Origin: an uncultured Blautia sp.
GTDB taxonomy: Bacteria; Bacillota; Clostridia; Lachnospirales; Lachnospiraceae
Length of the DNA stretch: 60,714 nucleotides
Direction: 5' to 3'
NCBI GenBank assembly: GCA_934424575.1
Contig: CAKRXU010000015.1
Span: forward strand, 1-60,714
Numbering within the stretch: the first letter of the stretch is position 1; each line of letters opens with the position of its first letter. Positions 34,435 through 43,216 of this stretch are shown here, piece after piece. The position numbers and the translations under genes were made by a program. The notes under the pieces were generated by a model, which did no database searches, had not been told where the DNA came from, and saw only the letters and a program-made list of their open reading frames with translations.

Positions 34435-37104
34435 TTATTTGTTAGATCTCATGATCGCTTTTCGTACCATATCCACAGGGATGATCAGTACTCCAAGAAC
34501 CATGGAAACAAGCAGTGCTTTCAGTGTCAGAGGAGTTGTGCTGAAGACTTCTCCACCGATCTGGATCAGGACTGTCTGAAGAACAAAGATCGCACCCATT
34601 ACAAGGATAAATTTCTTATTTTCTCCAATATGCTCAAACAGGTTAAATCTCTCAGATCTGGTATTCAGACTGTTAAAGATAATCGCATAAATAAAGAATG
34701 CAAACATAAAGGTCTTCTCATACAGATCCGGATTTGAACATCCTGCCGGCATAACTGCTGTTGTGATTCCGCCGACATTTTCCAGGATCAGGATAGATCC
34801 CAGAGTGATAAATATTGAACTTACACCAATTGCAGATTTGATATATCCTGTCAGGATATTGTCGCTTCTCTTTGCCGGCTGCTCGTTCATGTAACGGTTC
34901 AGGATCGGCTCACCGCCGAATGCCATAGCTGCCAGTGTATCCATGATCAGGTTGATCCACAGGATCTGTACGATAGAGAATGGCTCTGTCCAGCCAAGGA
35001 TCGGTGCCAGAATGTTCATCAACAGGGTACTGATATTTACAGTTAACTGGAAGATCAGGAATTTGCCGACGGATTTTGCCATCGTTCTACTGTTCAGTAC
35101 ACAATCTTTGATAGAAGTCAAACTGTTATTCAGGATGACAACATCGCCTGCTTCCTGTGCAACTGCGGTTCCATCTCCCATTGCAAATCCGATATCCGCC
35201 TGTTTCAAAGCAGGTGCATCATTGACACCGTCTCCGGTCATACCACAGACATCGTCAAGCTGCTGTGCAACTGTGACAAGGCGTTTCTTGTCCAGAGGTT
35301 TCGCACGGCTGACAACACGAAGATTCGGAAGTTTTTTCTTAAGCTCATCATCAGAAAGCTGTTCCAGTTCATCATGAGTGAGAACAACTTCTGTCTTTTC
35401 GTCCTTGAGGATTCCTGCTTCTTTTGCGATCGCAACGGCGGTCTCTTCGGCATCACCGGTAACCATGACTACCTGGATTCCGGCACGGTTCAGGACTTCA
35501 ACTGTTTCGATCGCATCTTTTCTTACGTTATCTCTCAGAGAAAGGACTGCAAGAAGGATCTTCTGGGAACCAATGATCTTCACTGCGGAAAGAAGTTTCA
35601 TAGTTCTCTTCGCCTGTGCGACCATCTGCTCTTCTACTTTGGCTTTCTCTGCAGATGTAAATTCTGCGATGCTGCCATCTTCTGTCATATAATGTGTCAC
35701 GTCATTGATGATGTTCTCTGTTGCACCTTTCCAGTAAACAGTGCCATCATTCAGTTCTACGGTTGCACATTTCTTCTCGGAATCAAATCCGCTGATCTCT
35801 TTTACTTTGGAGGCATCAACTTTGTCCGGTGCACCCTTGGAAATAGCATAGGTCAGAAGTGCACGATCCATGTTGTTACTTCCGATTGCTTTGCCTTCGG
35901 AGATTTTTGCAAGGTTATTCAGAGTGATCGCTTCCAGGAAATCATTATGTGAAACATGGTCAACGATTCTTCCATCTCCAAGGACAAACTCTACCAGAGA
36001 AAGATTTCCCTCGGTAATGGTTCCTGTCTTATCACTGAACAGAAGGTTCATGTAAGCAGAATCAGAAAAGGCTGCCTTATGGCTTACAAGGATGTTTTTC
36101 TTATACATGGATTCTGTGTTCATGGACTGAACCAGACTATTCATCATCGGAAGACCTTCCGGTACTGCCATGATAACGATGGATGCCATCAGCATAACAG
36201 CCTCTGCGATCAGAAGGATCACAAATACTGGCGTGATTGCTTCATCTGCACGCATGATAGAAAGAACAACCTGCAGGACACCTGCGATCGCTGCTGCGGA
36301 AACACCAAGTTTACCGATCCCACCGGCAACAACTTCAAGTTTGAGGCTGGAAGTATCTTTACGCTCTTCTTCCTCGTTTTCATCGGTAAGGGCTTTGTTG
36401 ATCTTACCAAGTTCGGATGCATCACCGATCACGGTTGCTACCATATATGCCTCACCGCTGGTAACGACTGATCCCATAAATACTTTATGTGCAGAAGAAT
36501 AGTCTGTAGATTCTGCTTCTTCCATGGTATCTGCTGCGGACTTGGACTCATCACGGGATTCTCCGTTCAGAGCTGCCTGAGATACCTTCACATTGCCTTT
36601 GAAGATAAGTCCGTCAACCGGAACTTTATCACCTGCCTGGATCAGAATCGTATCACCTTTGACGATGTCACTTGTCAGCACTTTGACAAGTTTGCCGTTT
36701 CTGAATACTTTTGCATAGGTTTTGTTGTATTCTTCCTGCAAAGCCTCACTTCTTGATGTATTTCTGTATTCAGATAAGGTACTGAATCCTGTTGCAAGTG
36801 CAATTGCAAGTATGATACTGATGATCTCAATAACGTCATTGTCGCCGCCCAGTGCCGGAACGATCACGCCAAGGATCGCAAGCACAACCTTAAGCACCAG
36901 TGCAAGACAGAGAACCTTGATCCAGATATCGTCAAAAGCACCGATGAACATAGCCCAGAGTGACTCTGTTTCTTTCTTGGCAAGTGCGTTGGTTCCATAC
37001 TGCTGTTTACTCTGCGCCGCCTGCTCCTCCGTCAAGCCCTGTTCAAGAGCTTTCCTGTCCAACAATCCCTTATCCAGAACTGCTTTGTTTTGTTTTTCAC
37101 TCAT
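34435..37104 (-). CDS. Calcium-translocating P-type ATPase (PMCA type)
   Basis: An 889-residue P-type ATPase. The phosphorylation motif SDKTGTITEGN, the hinge TGDGVNDAPALKQADIGFAMG and ten membrane segments are all visible, with the TGES-type actuator replaced by LNGESRDE (A-domain). The N-terminal cation-ATPase domain starts EQGLTEEQAAQSKQQYG. It should pump Ca2+ out of the cell. Clustering with TerD proteins, which bind Ca2+, is common in Firmicutes. It ends the Ter operon and follows the second TerD gene by about 117 bases. Confidence 0.94.
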   Translation of the reverse strand: MSEKQNKAVLDKGLLDRKALEQGLTEEQAAQSKQQYGTNALAKKETESLWAMFIGAFDDIWIKVLCLALVLKVVLAILGVIVPALGGDNDVIEIISIILAIALATGFSTLSEYRNTSRSEALQEEYNKTYAKVFRNGKLVKVLTSDIVKGDTILIQAGDKVPVDGLIFKGNVKVSQAALNGESRDESKSAADTMEEAESTDYSSAHKVFMGSVVTSGEAYMVATVIGDASELGKINKALTDENEEEERKDTSSLKLEVVAGGIGKLGVSAAAIAGVLQVVLSIMRADEAITPVFVILLIAEAVMLMASIVIMAVPEGLPMMNSLVQSMNTESMYKKNILVSHKAAFSDSAYMNLLFSDKTGTITEGNLSLVEFVLGDGRIVDHVSHNDFLEAITLNNLAKISEGKAIGSNNMDRALLTYAISKGAPDKVDASKVKEISGFDSEKKCATVELNDGTVYWKGATENIINDVTHYMTEDGSIAEFTSAEKAKVEEQMVAQAKRTMKLLSAVKIIGSQKILLAVLSLRDNVRKDAIETVEVLNRAGIQVVMVTGDAEETAVAIAKEAGILKDEKTEVVLTHDELEQLSDDELKKKLPNLRVVSRAKPLDKKRLVTVAQQLDDVCGMTGDGVNDAPALKQADIGFAMGDGTAVAQEAGDVVILNNSLTSIKDCVLNSRTMAKSVGKFLIFQLTVNISTLLMNILAPILGWTEPFSIVQILWINLIMDTLAAMAFGGEPILNRYMNEQPAKRSDNILTGYIKSAIGVSSIFITLGSILILENVGGITTAVMPAGCSNPDLYEKTFMFAFFIYAIIFNSLNTRSERFNLFEHIGENKKFILVMGAIFVLQTVLIQIGGEVFSTTPLTLKALLVSMVLGVLIIPVDMVRKAIMRSNK

Positions 37105-37156
37105 TTGGTGAATTCCTCTCTTATAAATAAATTTATATATTCTGATAATGAAGCAG

Positions 37157-37205
37157 GAAGAGAAACCAGTCTGCTGTTCCCTTCAGCCAAAAAAGTCTCT
37201 CTTCC
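37157..37205 (-). terminator. Hairpin between terD and the ATPase gene
   Basis: GGAAGAGAGAC pairs with GTTTCTCTTCC around about 27 bases. No clean T-run follows on the minus strand, so it may be a partial terminator or attenuator lowering ATPase expression. Confidence 0.5.
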
Positions 37206-37221
37206 CAAACTCTTCACATCA

Positions 37222-37812
37222 TCATACATACCGTCTGCAAAGATCGCCGATCGATGTGTCCTTTGTGCCCTGACCGATGGCTCCGAATTTCCATTCGCCA
37301 TTGTGTCTGTAGATCTCTCCAAAGATCATTGCGGTCATACCGGAATAGTTCTCGGTAAGGTCATATTTACACATCTCGCGATTGGTACTTCCATCTACGA
37401 TCCTGATAAATGCATTTTGGATCATTCCAAAATGCTGTTTTCTCTGGACTGCTGAATAGATATTTACAACGATCACGATCTTGTCATATTCCTGCGGCAC
37501 CCTGGAAAGTTCAATGAGGATCTGCTCATCATCGCCTTCTCCCTCGCCAGTCAGGTTATCTCCCATATGACGGACAGTGCCTGATTTGTGCACAAGATTT
37601 CCGAAATAAACAACATCAGTCTTATCCACAAATTTACCATTCTTAAGCAGGATCGCGGTCGCATCACAGTCAATATCTGCCGCCTTAAAAAGCCCGAACA
37701 GCCCTGATCTCTGCTCTACCGCATCCCATCCAAGTCCTACGAGTACATTTGAAAGTCCCTTGCTCTCTTTGCTGAGGCTGACTTTCTGTCCTTTTTGCAA
37801 ACTAATCGACAT
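37222..37812 (-). CDS. terD: TerD family protein
   Basis: A 196-residue single TerD domain. Ca2+-site acidic motifs are visible (ADIDCDATAILL, GEGEGDDEQI) with the ending NGEWKFGAIGQG. It starts after GGAGGAGATAG. Relative to its neighbour it carries an insertion EQRSGLFGLFKA after GLGWDAV. TerD proteins act in cytoplasm or at the membrane surface in resistance to tellurite, phage or other stresses, by a mechanism that is unresolved. Confidence 0.95.
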   Translation of the reverse strand: MSISLQKGQKVSLSKESKGLSNVLVGLGWDAVEQRSGLFGLFKAADIDCDATAILLKNGKFVDKTDVVYFGNLVHKSGTVRHMGDNLTGEGEGDDEQILIELSRVPQEYDKIVIVVNIYSAVQRKQHFGMIQNAFIRIVDGSTNREMCKYDLTENYSGMTAMIFGEIYRHNGEWKFGAIGQGTKDTSIGDLCRRYV

Positions 37813-37875
37813 ATTCTATCTCCTCCCGGCATTCGCCAGTCAGTTAATGTGTAACGTTGTTCTGATGCAAAAAAT

Positions 37876-38457
37876 TTATGCAACTTCGATTCCGTAATGT
37901 CCGCAGAGTGCTGCCAGACCGCCCTGGAATCCACTGCCGATCGCATTGAATTTCCATTCGCCGTTGTGTTTGTAAAGTTCTCCAACAACAATAGCTGTTT
38001 CGATGGAGAAGTCCTCTCCCAGATCATAACGGATCAGTTCCTGGTTTGTATCTTTGTCCACGATTCTGATATATGCATTGGAAACCTGGCCGAAGTTCTG
38101 TCTTCTTGCCTCTGCCTCATAGATTGTTACTGTAAAAGCAATTCTCTCGATATTTGATGGAACATCTGCAAGAACAACTTCCATTTCTTCATCATCGCCT
38201 TCGCCATCACCAGTACGGTTATCTCCCATATGCTTTACAGAAGCTGACGGATGTTCAAGATTTCCATAGAAGATGAATTCTTTGTCCGTCGGGCATTTAC
38301 CATTGGAACCAAGCATAAATGCTGCTGCATCAAGGTCAAAATCTGCACCTGTGTCAAAAGCATTTACATCCCAGCCAAGTCCTACCATGATGTTCTTTAA
38401 GCCCGGATTTCCCTTTGTAAGATCTACTTTCTGTCCTTTTGATAAATTGATTGGCAT
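37876..38457 (-). CDS. terD: TerD family protein
   Basis: A 193-residue single TerD domain, the canonical form with VGLGWDVNAFDTGADFDLDA and GDGEGDDEEMEV for Ca2+ binding and GEWKFNAIGSG near the end. AGGAGGAAACAG precedes the ATG. It lies between telA and the second terD, 49 bases after telA, and looks like a duplication of its neighbour. Confidence 0.96.
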   Translation of the reverse strand: MPINLSKGQKVDLTKGNPGLKNIMVGLGWDVNAFDTGADFDLDAAAFMLGSNGKCPTDKEFIFYGNLEHPSASVKHMGDNRTGDGEGDDEEMEVVLADVPSNIERIAFTVTIYEAEARRQNFGQVSNAYIRIVDKDTNQELIRYDLGEDFSIETAIVVGELYKHNGEWKFNAIGSGFQGGLAALCGHYGIEVA

Positions 38458-38506
38458 AGCTGTTTCCTCCTTTATGATTTCCTCTTTTGAGAAATTTTAA
38501 CATGTT

Positions 38507-39652
38507 TTATTTACCTGCACCACCATAGGTTTTGAGAAATTCCTGTTTGATATTCTCAAGGCGGGCCGCATCGTCGATACGCTGTTTTCTTGCTTCCTTC
38601 TGAATGTTCTGCGTTTCCTCGATACCATTGACGATCGTTCTCCACGTTGTTTCCAGCGTTTCGATCTTGACGGAACTTCCACTTGCAAGTCTCGCTGTCA
38701 TCTTGGACTGCTCAACTGTATTCTTGGCATTTTTAATCAACATTTCATTTGTCTTCTTGTCAAGTTCTGACAGCGCCTCTGCCTGGATCTTCTGGCGTTT
38801 GAGCATGACTGCCTGGGCAAGCCCCTGCTTAAAGACCGGAAGCGTAACGATAAACGCTGAATTAATCTTTCTGACAAGGTTCATATTGCTGTATGCCATT
38901 GTCTTGATCATCGGAATGGACTGGATCGCAATATTCTCAGCAACGCGAAGATCCTGTGTACGCTGTTCCAGCATCATAAGTGCATTGTTCAGTCCTGCCA
39001 GTTCAAGCTGAATGGAGTTATCTCCTGTCGCCTCAAAATCTGCCTGGCGCTGTGCAATGTAAGTTTCCAGTTCACGGCAGCCCTGCTCACCGGCAAGAAT
39101 GTATTTGACAAGCTGATGATAATAATCGACATTTGCATCAAACATCTGCTCCAGTTTGCGGTTGGACTGCTTGATCTCGCCTTCATACTCACGGAGCTGC
39201 ACGTAGATCTTGTCTACTTCCTCTCCCATTGTATGATATTTGTCGAGAATCTTCTCAAGCTGTTTCTTCATATTTCCAAACAGCTTGTTAAACAGGCCTT
39301 TGTTTTCCTGAAGTTCACTCGGATCAAACTTTGACATGATCTTGGACAGTGATTCAAGCATCTCACTGGACTCATCCAGCTGGCTCATACTCATGCTGTT
39401 CAGAACAACATCCGATGCTTTTGCAATCTCCTCTGCTGCCTCTGCACCAAAAGAAACGATCGTTTCGAGATTATTGACCTCGATCGTACTTACAAGTGCA
39501 TCGACCTCCTCGGAATTCGTCAGTGTTTCATTCATTTGCTGACGGTCTGCCACGATATCATACGGCTGCACTGTCTCAATCTCAGTGCTGGCTGCCGGTG
39601 CAGATCCCGCGGATGATGCCGGTGGTGTTACCTTACTGAAATCAATTCCCAT
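38507..39652 (-). CDS. telA: Toxic anion resistance protein TelA/KlaA
   Basis: A 381-residue helical protein of the TelA family. The N-terminus is Ser/Pro/Ala-rich and unstructured (about 10-25), and the remainder is coiled-coil-forming helices with the conserved LETTWRTIVNGIEETQNIQKE near the C-terminus. Family members accompany TerD and confer tellurite or stress tolerance by an unknown route. The ATG follows AGGAAAGGATAA and lies six bases after the preceding gene's stop, so translation is coupled to YceG. Confidence 0.95.
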   Translation of the reverse strand: MGIDFSKVTPPASSAGSAPAASTEIETVQPYDIVADRQQMNETLTNSEEVDALVSTIEVNNLETIVSFGAEAAEEIAKASDVVLNSMSMSQLDESSEMLESLSKIMSKFDPSELQENKGLFNKLFGNMKKQLEKILDKYHTMGEEVDKIYVQLREYEGEIKQSNRKLEQMFDANVDYYHQLVKYILAGEQGCRELETYIAQRQADFEATGDNSIQLELAGLNNALMMLEQRTQDLRVAENIAIQSIPMIKTMAYSNMNLVRKINSAFIVTLPVFKQGLAQAVMLKRQKIQAEALSELDKKTNEMLIKNAKNTVEQSKMTARLASGSSVKIETLETTWRTIVNGIEETQNIQKEARKQRIDDAARLENIKQEFLKTYGGAGK

Positions 39653-39658
39653 AACACT

Positions 39659-41929
39659 TTATCCTTTCCTGAATAGTCTGTCACGCCATGACGTGTGTGC
39701 TGTTAATGGAATCGTATTCCAGTCAGGAACCTGCAGATCATACATAAAATCTCCTGTCTGATGTTCTTCCATTAATCTCTGGTTAAAATGGTTATCCATA
39801 TTGTAGCCTGTCGGAACAAAGAAAAGCACATCAAATCCCAGCAGGTTCAAAAATGCTGCATAGATAGAATCCTCCAAAGTGATCAGTACTTCTGAAGCAT
39901 TGATGTAGATCAGTTTCGGATTCTTCTTCGTAAAATCAAAATTCTGTATCAGCCGCGTGACCTGTTTCTGCAGGTTCAGTGCGACAGATATGATCGTATA
40001 TTCTGTTCCATTCTCAAATGTTCCCCGGATCAGCCGCTGCTCGATCAACGCCTCCAGCTTGTCCAGGATGTACTCCTGCATCTCTTCCCGGAGAAATCCA
40101 TACGGATATGCCGGATGATTCCGGATCTTCCTGCGCTGCAGTTTCCCGTTTCGGAAAAATTCCGCCGCGTACATTTTAATCGGATTCGGTGATGTGGAAG
40201 TCAGAAACGGAGGATGATCGATCACCACCGTTTCCGGTGTCATCAACTGTTTGATCGAGATCCAGTAATCCTCTGTTTTCCTGTCCTTCACGCCGGATAT
40301 TTTTGAAAAAATCACCGGCATGTTCACGGTTCCGTCAGCCGTATTGAAATTTGGTCTGTATTTCATCTCCGTATTCCAGAGAAGCTTGATCTCCCTGTCC
40401 ATAGTCTGCAGCGAGATCGTATTGGCTTTCGTAAACTGCTGATCTCGGAATATCACAGAGTCATTGTACATCAGTGTATCCAGTTCCCGTTCTGCATGAT
40501 ACGCGGCAGTTCCTATATGAAGCTGTGCGTTTTGCTCCGGAAACTGATCCAATTTCATTGAAGTCTCATAATTTATCTCATATAAAAGAGTATCTTCAAG
40601 CATGCAGTGTTCATTCCGGTCCGGACACAGAATCAGGACATCCACCGGCACTCTCGCCAGAAATTTCATAAAAAGAACTTCATTTACATTCTGACATGCA
40701 CCCATATGGATAAAGCAACCTGTGTCGTTTTTCTTCCAGTTCTTAAAAAGCTGGTTCTGATATCTCTGGATCCAGCACAGAAGATACACGCCCTTATTCA
40801 TCAGTCTGTTAAGATTGATCTCCGGCTCTTCTGCTTCCAGCTTCATCACTTCTGCAAAAGCTCTGCAGAGTATTGCCTGCAGAACCGGGCTCGCCGGGTA
40901 CTGTATATTCATCTGCAGATCCGCGATCATCTGCTCTACTCCTGTATAGCGGTTTCTGCGGATCTTCATGATCTCATCTGTTGTCGGGTTTGGAATGCTG
41001 CCATTCACGATCACTGTCTGCCGCTTCTGATTCTTCAGTTCCAGATAAAACTGGTACAGATCATTTGCATAAGTAAGTTTATCCTCCACACCATTAATCC
41101 GCAGATAACAGTTATAAAAAAGCTCCTCCCTGTCGCCGCGCTGTTTCGGTGCTTTGAGGATATCTGCAAGTCCACTTCCTTCGATCCAGGCATTTGTGCA
41201 GTTGATAAGACCATTTTTTGAACCAAATAACTTCTGATTCTGCTCTGCCTTCTCAACCTCTGCTCTCAGCTTCTTAAGTGAAAAATCCGCCGGGAATCCT
41301 CCGACGTTTTCTCCTGTATATAAAGTAGATTTCTGAGACTGCGGATCAAGTTTCAGATACGATTCATCTCCCATCGGCTCCGCAAGGACCACATCACATC
41401 CTGCATTTGAAAGAACAGAAACCAGCAGAAGTTCGTAATTACTGATCGAACCAACATAGAGGATCTTGGGAACATTTTGCTGTCCGAGCTGATTCACGAT
41501 CCGCTCAAATTTGTAATAAAGCCAACACATAAACTTGATATATGCATTCTTGAGCATATTTTCAGTTTTTCCCGCTCTTCTCAGTTCCTCCAGTGAATCA
41601 TAGATGGAAGCGGCTACATTCTCGTTCTGTGAACGGTTCATCCTGGGAAGCCATTTCTGAAGCCCCGACATGATAAATCCCATGCTGAGCTGAAAATCAT
41701 TCCCCATCATTTCATAGTAATAAGACAGATTCCCCTCCGTTGGATTCGGTATCTTACCCTCAACGATCACTCCGCATTTCCTCGCGGCATCGTAATAGTC
41801 GTATAGAAATCTGCCGATTTCTTCCGAGTAGCCATTGATACGGTAAAAATAAACACCCTTTTCCCTACGCTTCCCCAACTCTGTAAAAAAGTCACTGAGG
41901 CTTTGAATTTCCTTATGTTCTAAAACCAA
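39659..41929 (-). CDS. yceG: YceG-type protein of the Ter operon (putative biosynthetic module)
   Basis: A 756-residue cytoplasmic protein resembling B. subtilis YceG (PF14266, 'putative component of biosynthetic module'), found with TelA and TerD genes. It has two similar halves with IPNPT motifs near residues 60 and 314 (GKIPNPTEGN and GSIPNPTTDE), suggesting an internal duplication. The start is TTG at 41929, chosen because GAGGTGAG lies about six bases upstream. The biochemical activity is unknown. A foldback repeat lies in its upstream gap. Confidence 0.85.
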   Translation of the reverse strand: MVLEHKEIQSLSDFFTELGKRREKGVYFYRINGYSEEIGRFLYDYYDAARKCGVIVEGKIPNPTEGNLSYYYEMMGNDFQLSMGFIMSGLQKWLPRMNRSQNENVAASIYDSLEELRRAGKTENMLKNAYIKFMCWLYYKFERIVNQLGQQNVPKILYVGSISNYELLLVSVLSNAGCDVVLAEPMGDESYLKLDPQSQKSTLYTGENVGGFPADFSLKKLRAEVEKAEQNQKLFGSKNGLINCTNAWIEGSGLADILKAPKQRGDREELFYNCYLRINGVEDKLTYANDLYQFYLELKNQKRQTVIVNGSIPNPTTDEIMKIRRNRYTGVEQMIADLQMNIQYPASPVLQAILCRAFAEVMKLEAEEPEINLNRLMNKGVYLLCWIQRYQNQLFKNWKKNDTGCFIHMGACQNVNEVLFMKFLARVPVDVLILCPDRNEHCMLEDTLLYEINYETSMKLDQFPEQNAQLHIGTAAYHAERELDTLMYNDSVIFRDQQFTKANTISLQTMDREIKLLWNTEMKYRPNFNTADGTVNMPVIFSKISGVKDRKTEDYWISIKQLMTPETVVIDHPPFLTSTSPNPIKMYAAEFFRNGKLQRRKIRNHPAYPYGFLREEMQEYILDKLEALIEQRLIRGTFENGTEYTIISVALNLQKQVTRLIQNFDFTKKNPKLIYINASEVLITLEDSIYAAFLNLLGFDVLFFVPTGYNMDNHFNQRLMEEHQTGDFMYDLQVPDWNTIPLTAHTSWRDRLFRKG

Positions 41930-42067
41930 CGATTCTCACCTCAATATTTATTATAAATCATATTGTGACTCTCTTTTTTCAGAATAGTCACTGTAAATCA
42001 TTTTATCATAGTCGACTGTTAATTACTACAGGTCTGGATTATTTTAAGATAATTTTTAGAAAATAGT

Positions 42068-42210
42068 GTTACTGTTCACTCCGTTCACAGCAACTTGGTC
42101 AAAATGCATTCCAAATCACCTTCGGTGATGGCATTTTGCCCCGTATGTCTCGGGATTTTGCCATTATTCATGGCAAAACACCTCGCGGGATACTACCTGT
42201 GAACAGTTAC
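42068..42210. repeat. Foldback (MITE-like) repeat, copy 1
   Basis: A 143-bp element with outer inverted ends GTTACTGTTCAC/GTGAACAGTTAC and two inner hairpins: CAAAATGC/GCATTTTG capped by ATCACC-TTC-GGTGAT, and TTTTGCCAT/ATGGCAAAA. A second copy is at 60491-60632. It lies in the YceG upstream gap (41930-42253), which otherwise holds AT-rich sequence and no gene. Confidence 0.88.
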
Positions 42211-42253
42211 AAAATAGTTACATTTGTCATATAGTGTAAAGTTCTGTCCTATT

Positions 42254-43207
42254 TTACAGGTAATAGCAGCTTCCACTGCATCCGTATGGAAAAATCTGCT
42301 TCTTCATTTCTGTCCTGAAAGCAGCTTCTGTGTCTGTATTTTCCAGAATCTCAAGAGCAGTTTTGAGGTTTCGGATATCTTTCTCCATAAAATCGGTGTA
42401 GTTGCCTCTGCCGACCAGTTTCAGGTGTGTAATTCCAGCGTCCCTCAGTCTGTAAAGTGCACATAGACCGCAGCCGGTCGCACCGCACAGATAGCCGTTG
42501 TCATCGTATTTGGGGGCAGCGGCTTCTTCATCCTCAGATTCATCTCGTACCGGTTCCATCCAATAGGGAACTCTGCACAAATGTCCCAGCTCATCACAGT
42601 GAAGCGAATTACAGAACGCTCCCGTAAACTGGCACATCTCATTCAGCACAAAAGCCTCAAACTCTGTCTCCGCACGTCTCCCTCCGGCAGTTCTTTCCGA
42701 ACGGATCACAGACTGCATATCCTCGAAGCTGTTTTTCCTGTGAAAAATCACCCGCTTCAGATCCAGACGCTGAAAAACTTCCACTGTTCTGCGGTTGATC
42801 TCTCCCATCTCGCCGCTCAAATGGATTTCGCACGGGATTCCCTTCTCCCTCAGATAAACGATCAACGCCGGGTCTGCAATAATATAGCTCATAAATCCAA
42901 GTTTCATACAATTCTCTATGATCTCCACGATCTCCGGATACTGCTGTGGAATATAGTACAGGGAATTGAATGTCAGATGTACCGGCTTTTTGTATTTCTG
43001 AATCATTTCCGACAAAATTTTCAGTTCACTGAACGCCCCAAGCTGTACATGATAACACAGCACCTCACGGCGGTTGAGCGGCATGACAGTTCCGTACTTT
43101 TCCGTCCAGGAATACGGTACAAATCCGCTGAAAAACTCATCTGCCCCTGCCTCCACAAAACGGATATATTCATCTGCGGATCCCAGTCCTGCTGTAATCT
43201 TCATCAT
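42254..43207 (-). CDS. Peptidase U32 family (UbiV-like) protein
   Basis: A 317-residue TIM-barrel protein of the U32 family. The N-terminal GLGSADEYIRFVEAGADEFF is typical, and cysteines likely binding an Fe-S cluster appear in MCQFTGAFCN, CDELGHLC and CGATGCGLC. Modern members (UbiU/UbiV, TrhP/RlhA) are [4Fe-4S] enzymes in hydroxylation of RNA or quinones rather than proteases. It lies nine bases after the next gene on the same strand, making a U32 pair. Two adjacent ATGs make the start uncertain by one codon. Confidence 0.8.
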   Translation of the reverse strand: MMKITAGLGSADEYIRFVEAGADEFFSGFVPYSWTEKYGTVMPLNRREVLCYHVQLGAFSELKILSEMIQKYKKPVHLTFNSLYYIPQQYPEIVEIIENCMKLGFMSYIIADPALIVYLREKGIPCEIHLSGEMGEINRRTVEVFQRLDLKRVIFHRKNSFEDMQSVIRSERTAGGRRAETEFEAFVLNEMCQFTGAFCNSLHCDELGHLCRVPYWMEPVRDESEDEEAAAPKYDDNGYLCGATGCGLCALYRLRDAGITHLKLVGRGNYTDFMEKDIRNLKTALEILENTDTEAAFRTEMKKQIFPYGCSGSCYYL

Positions 43208-43216
43208 CTTTTTACC

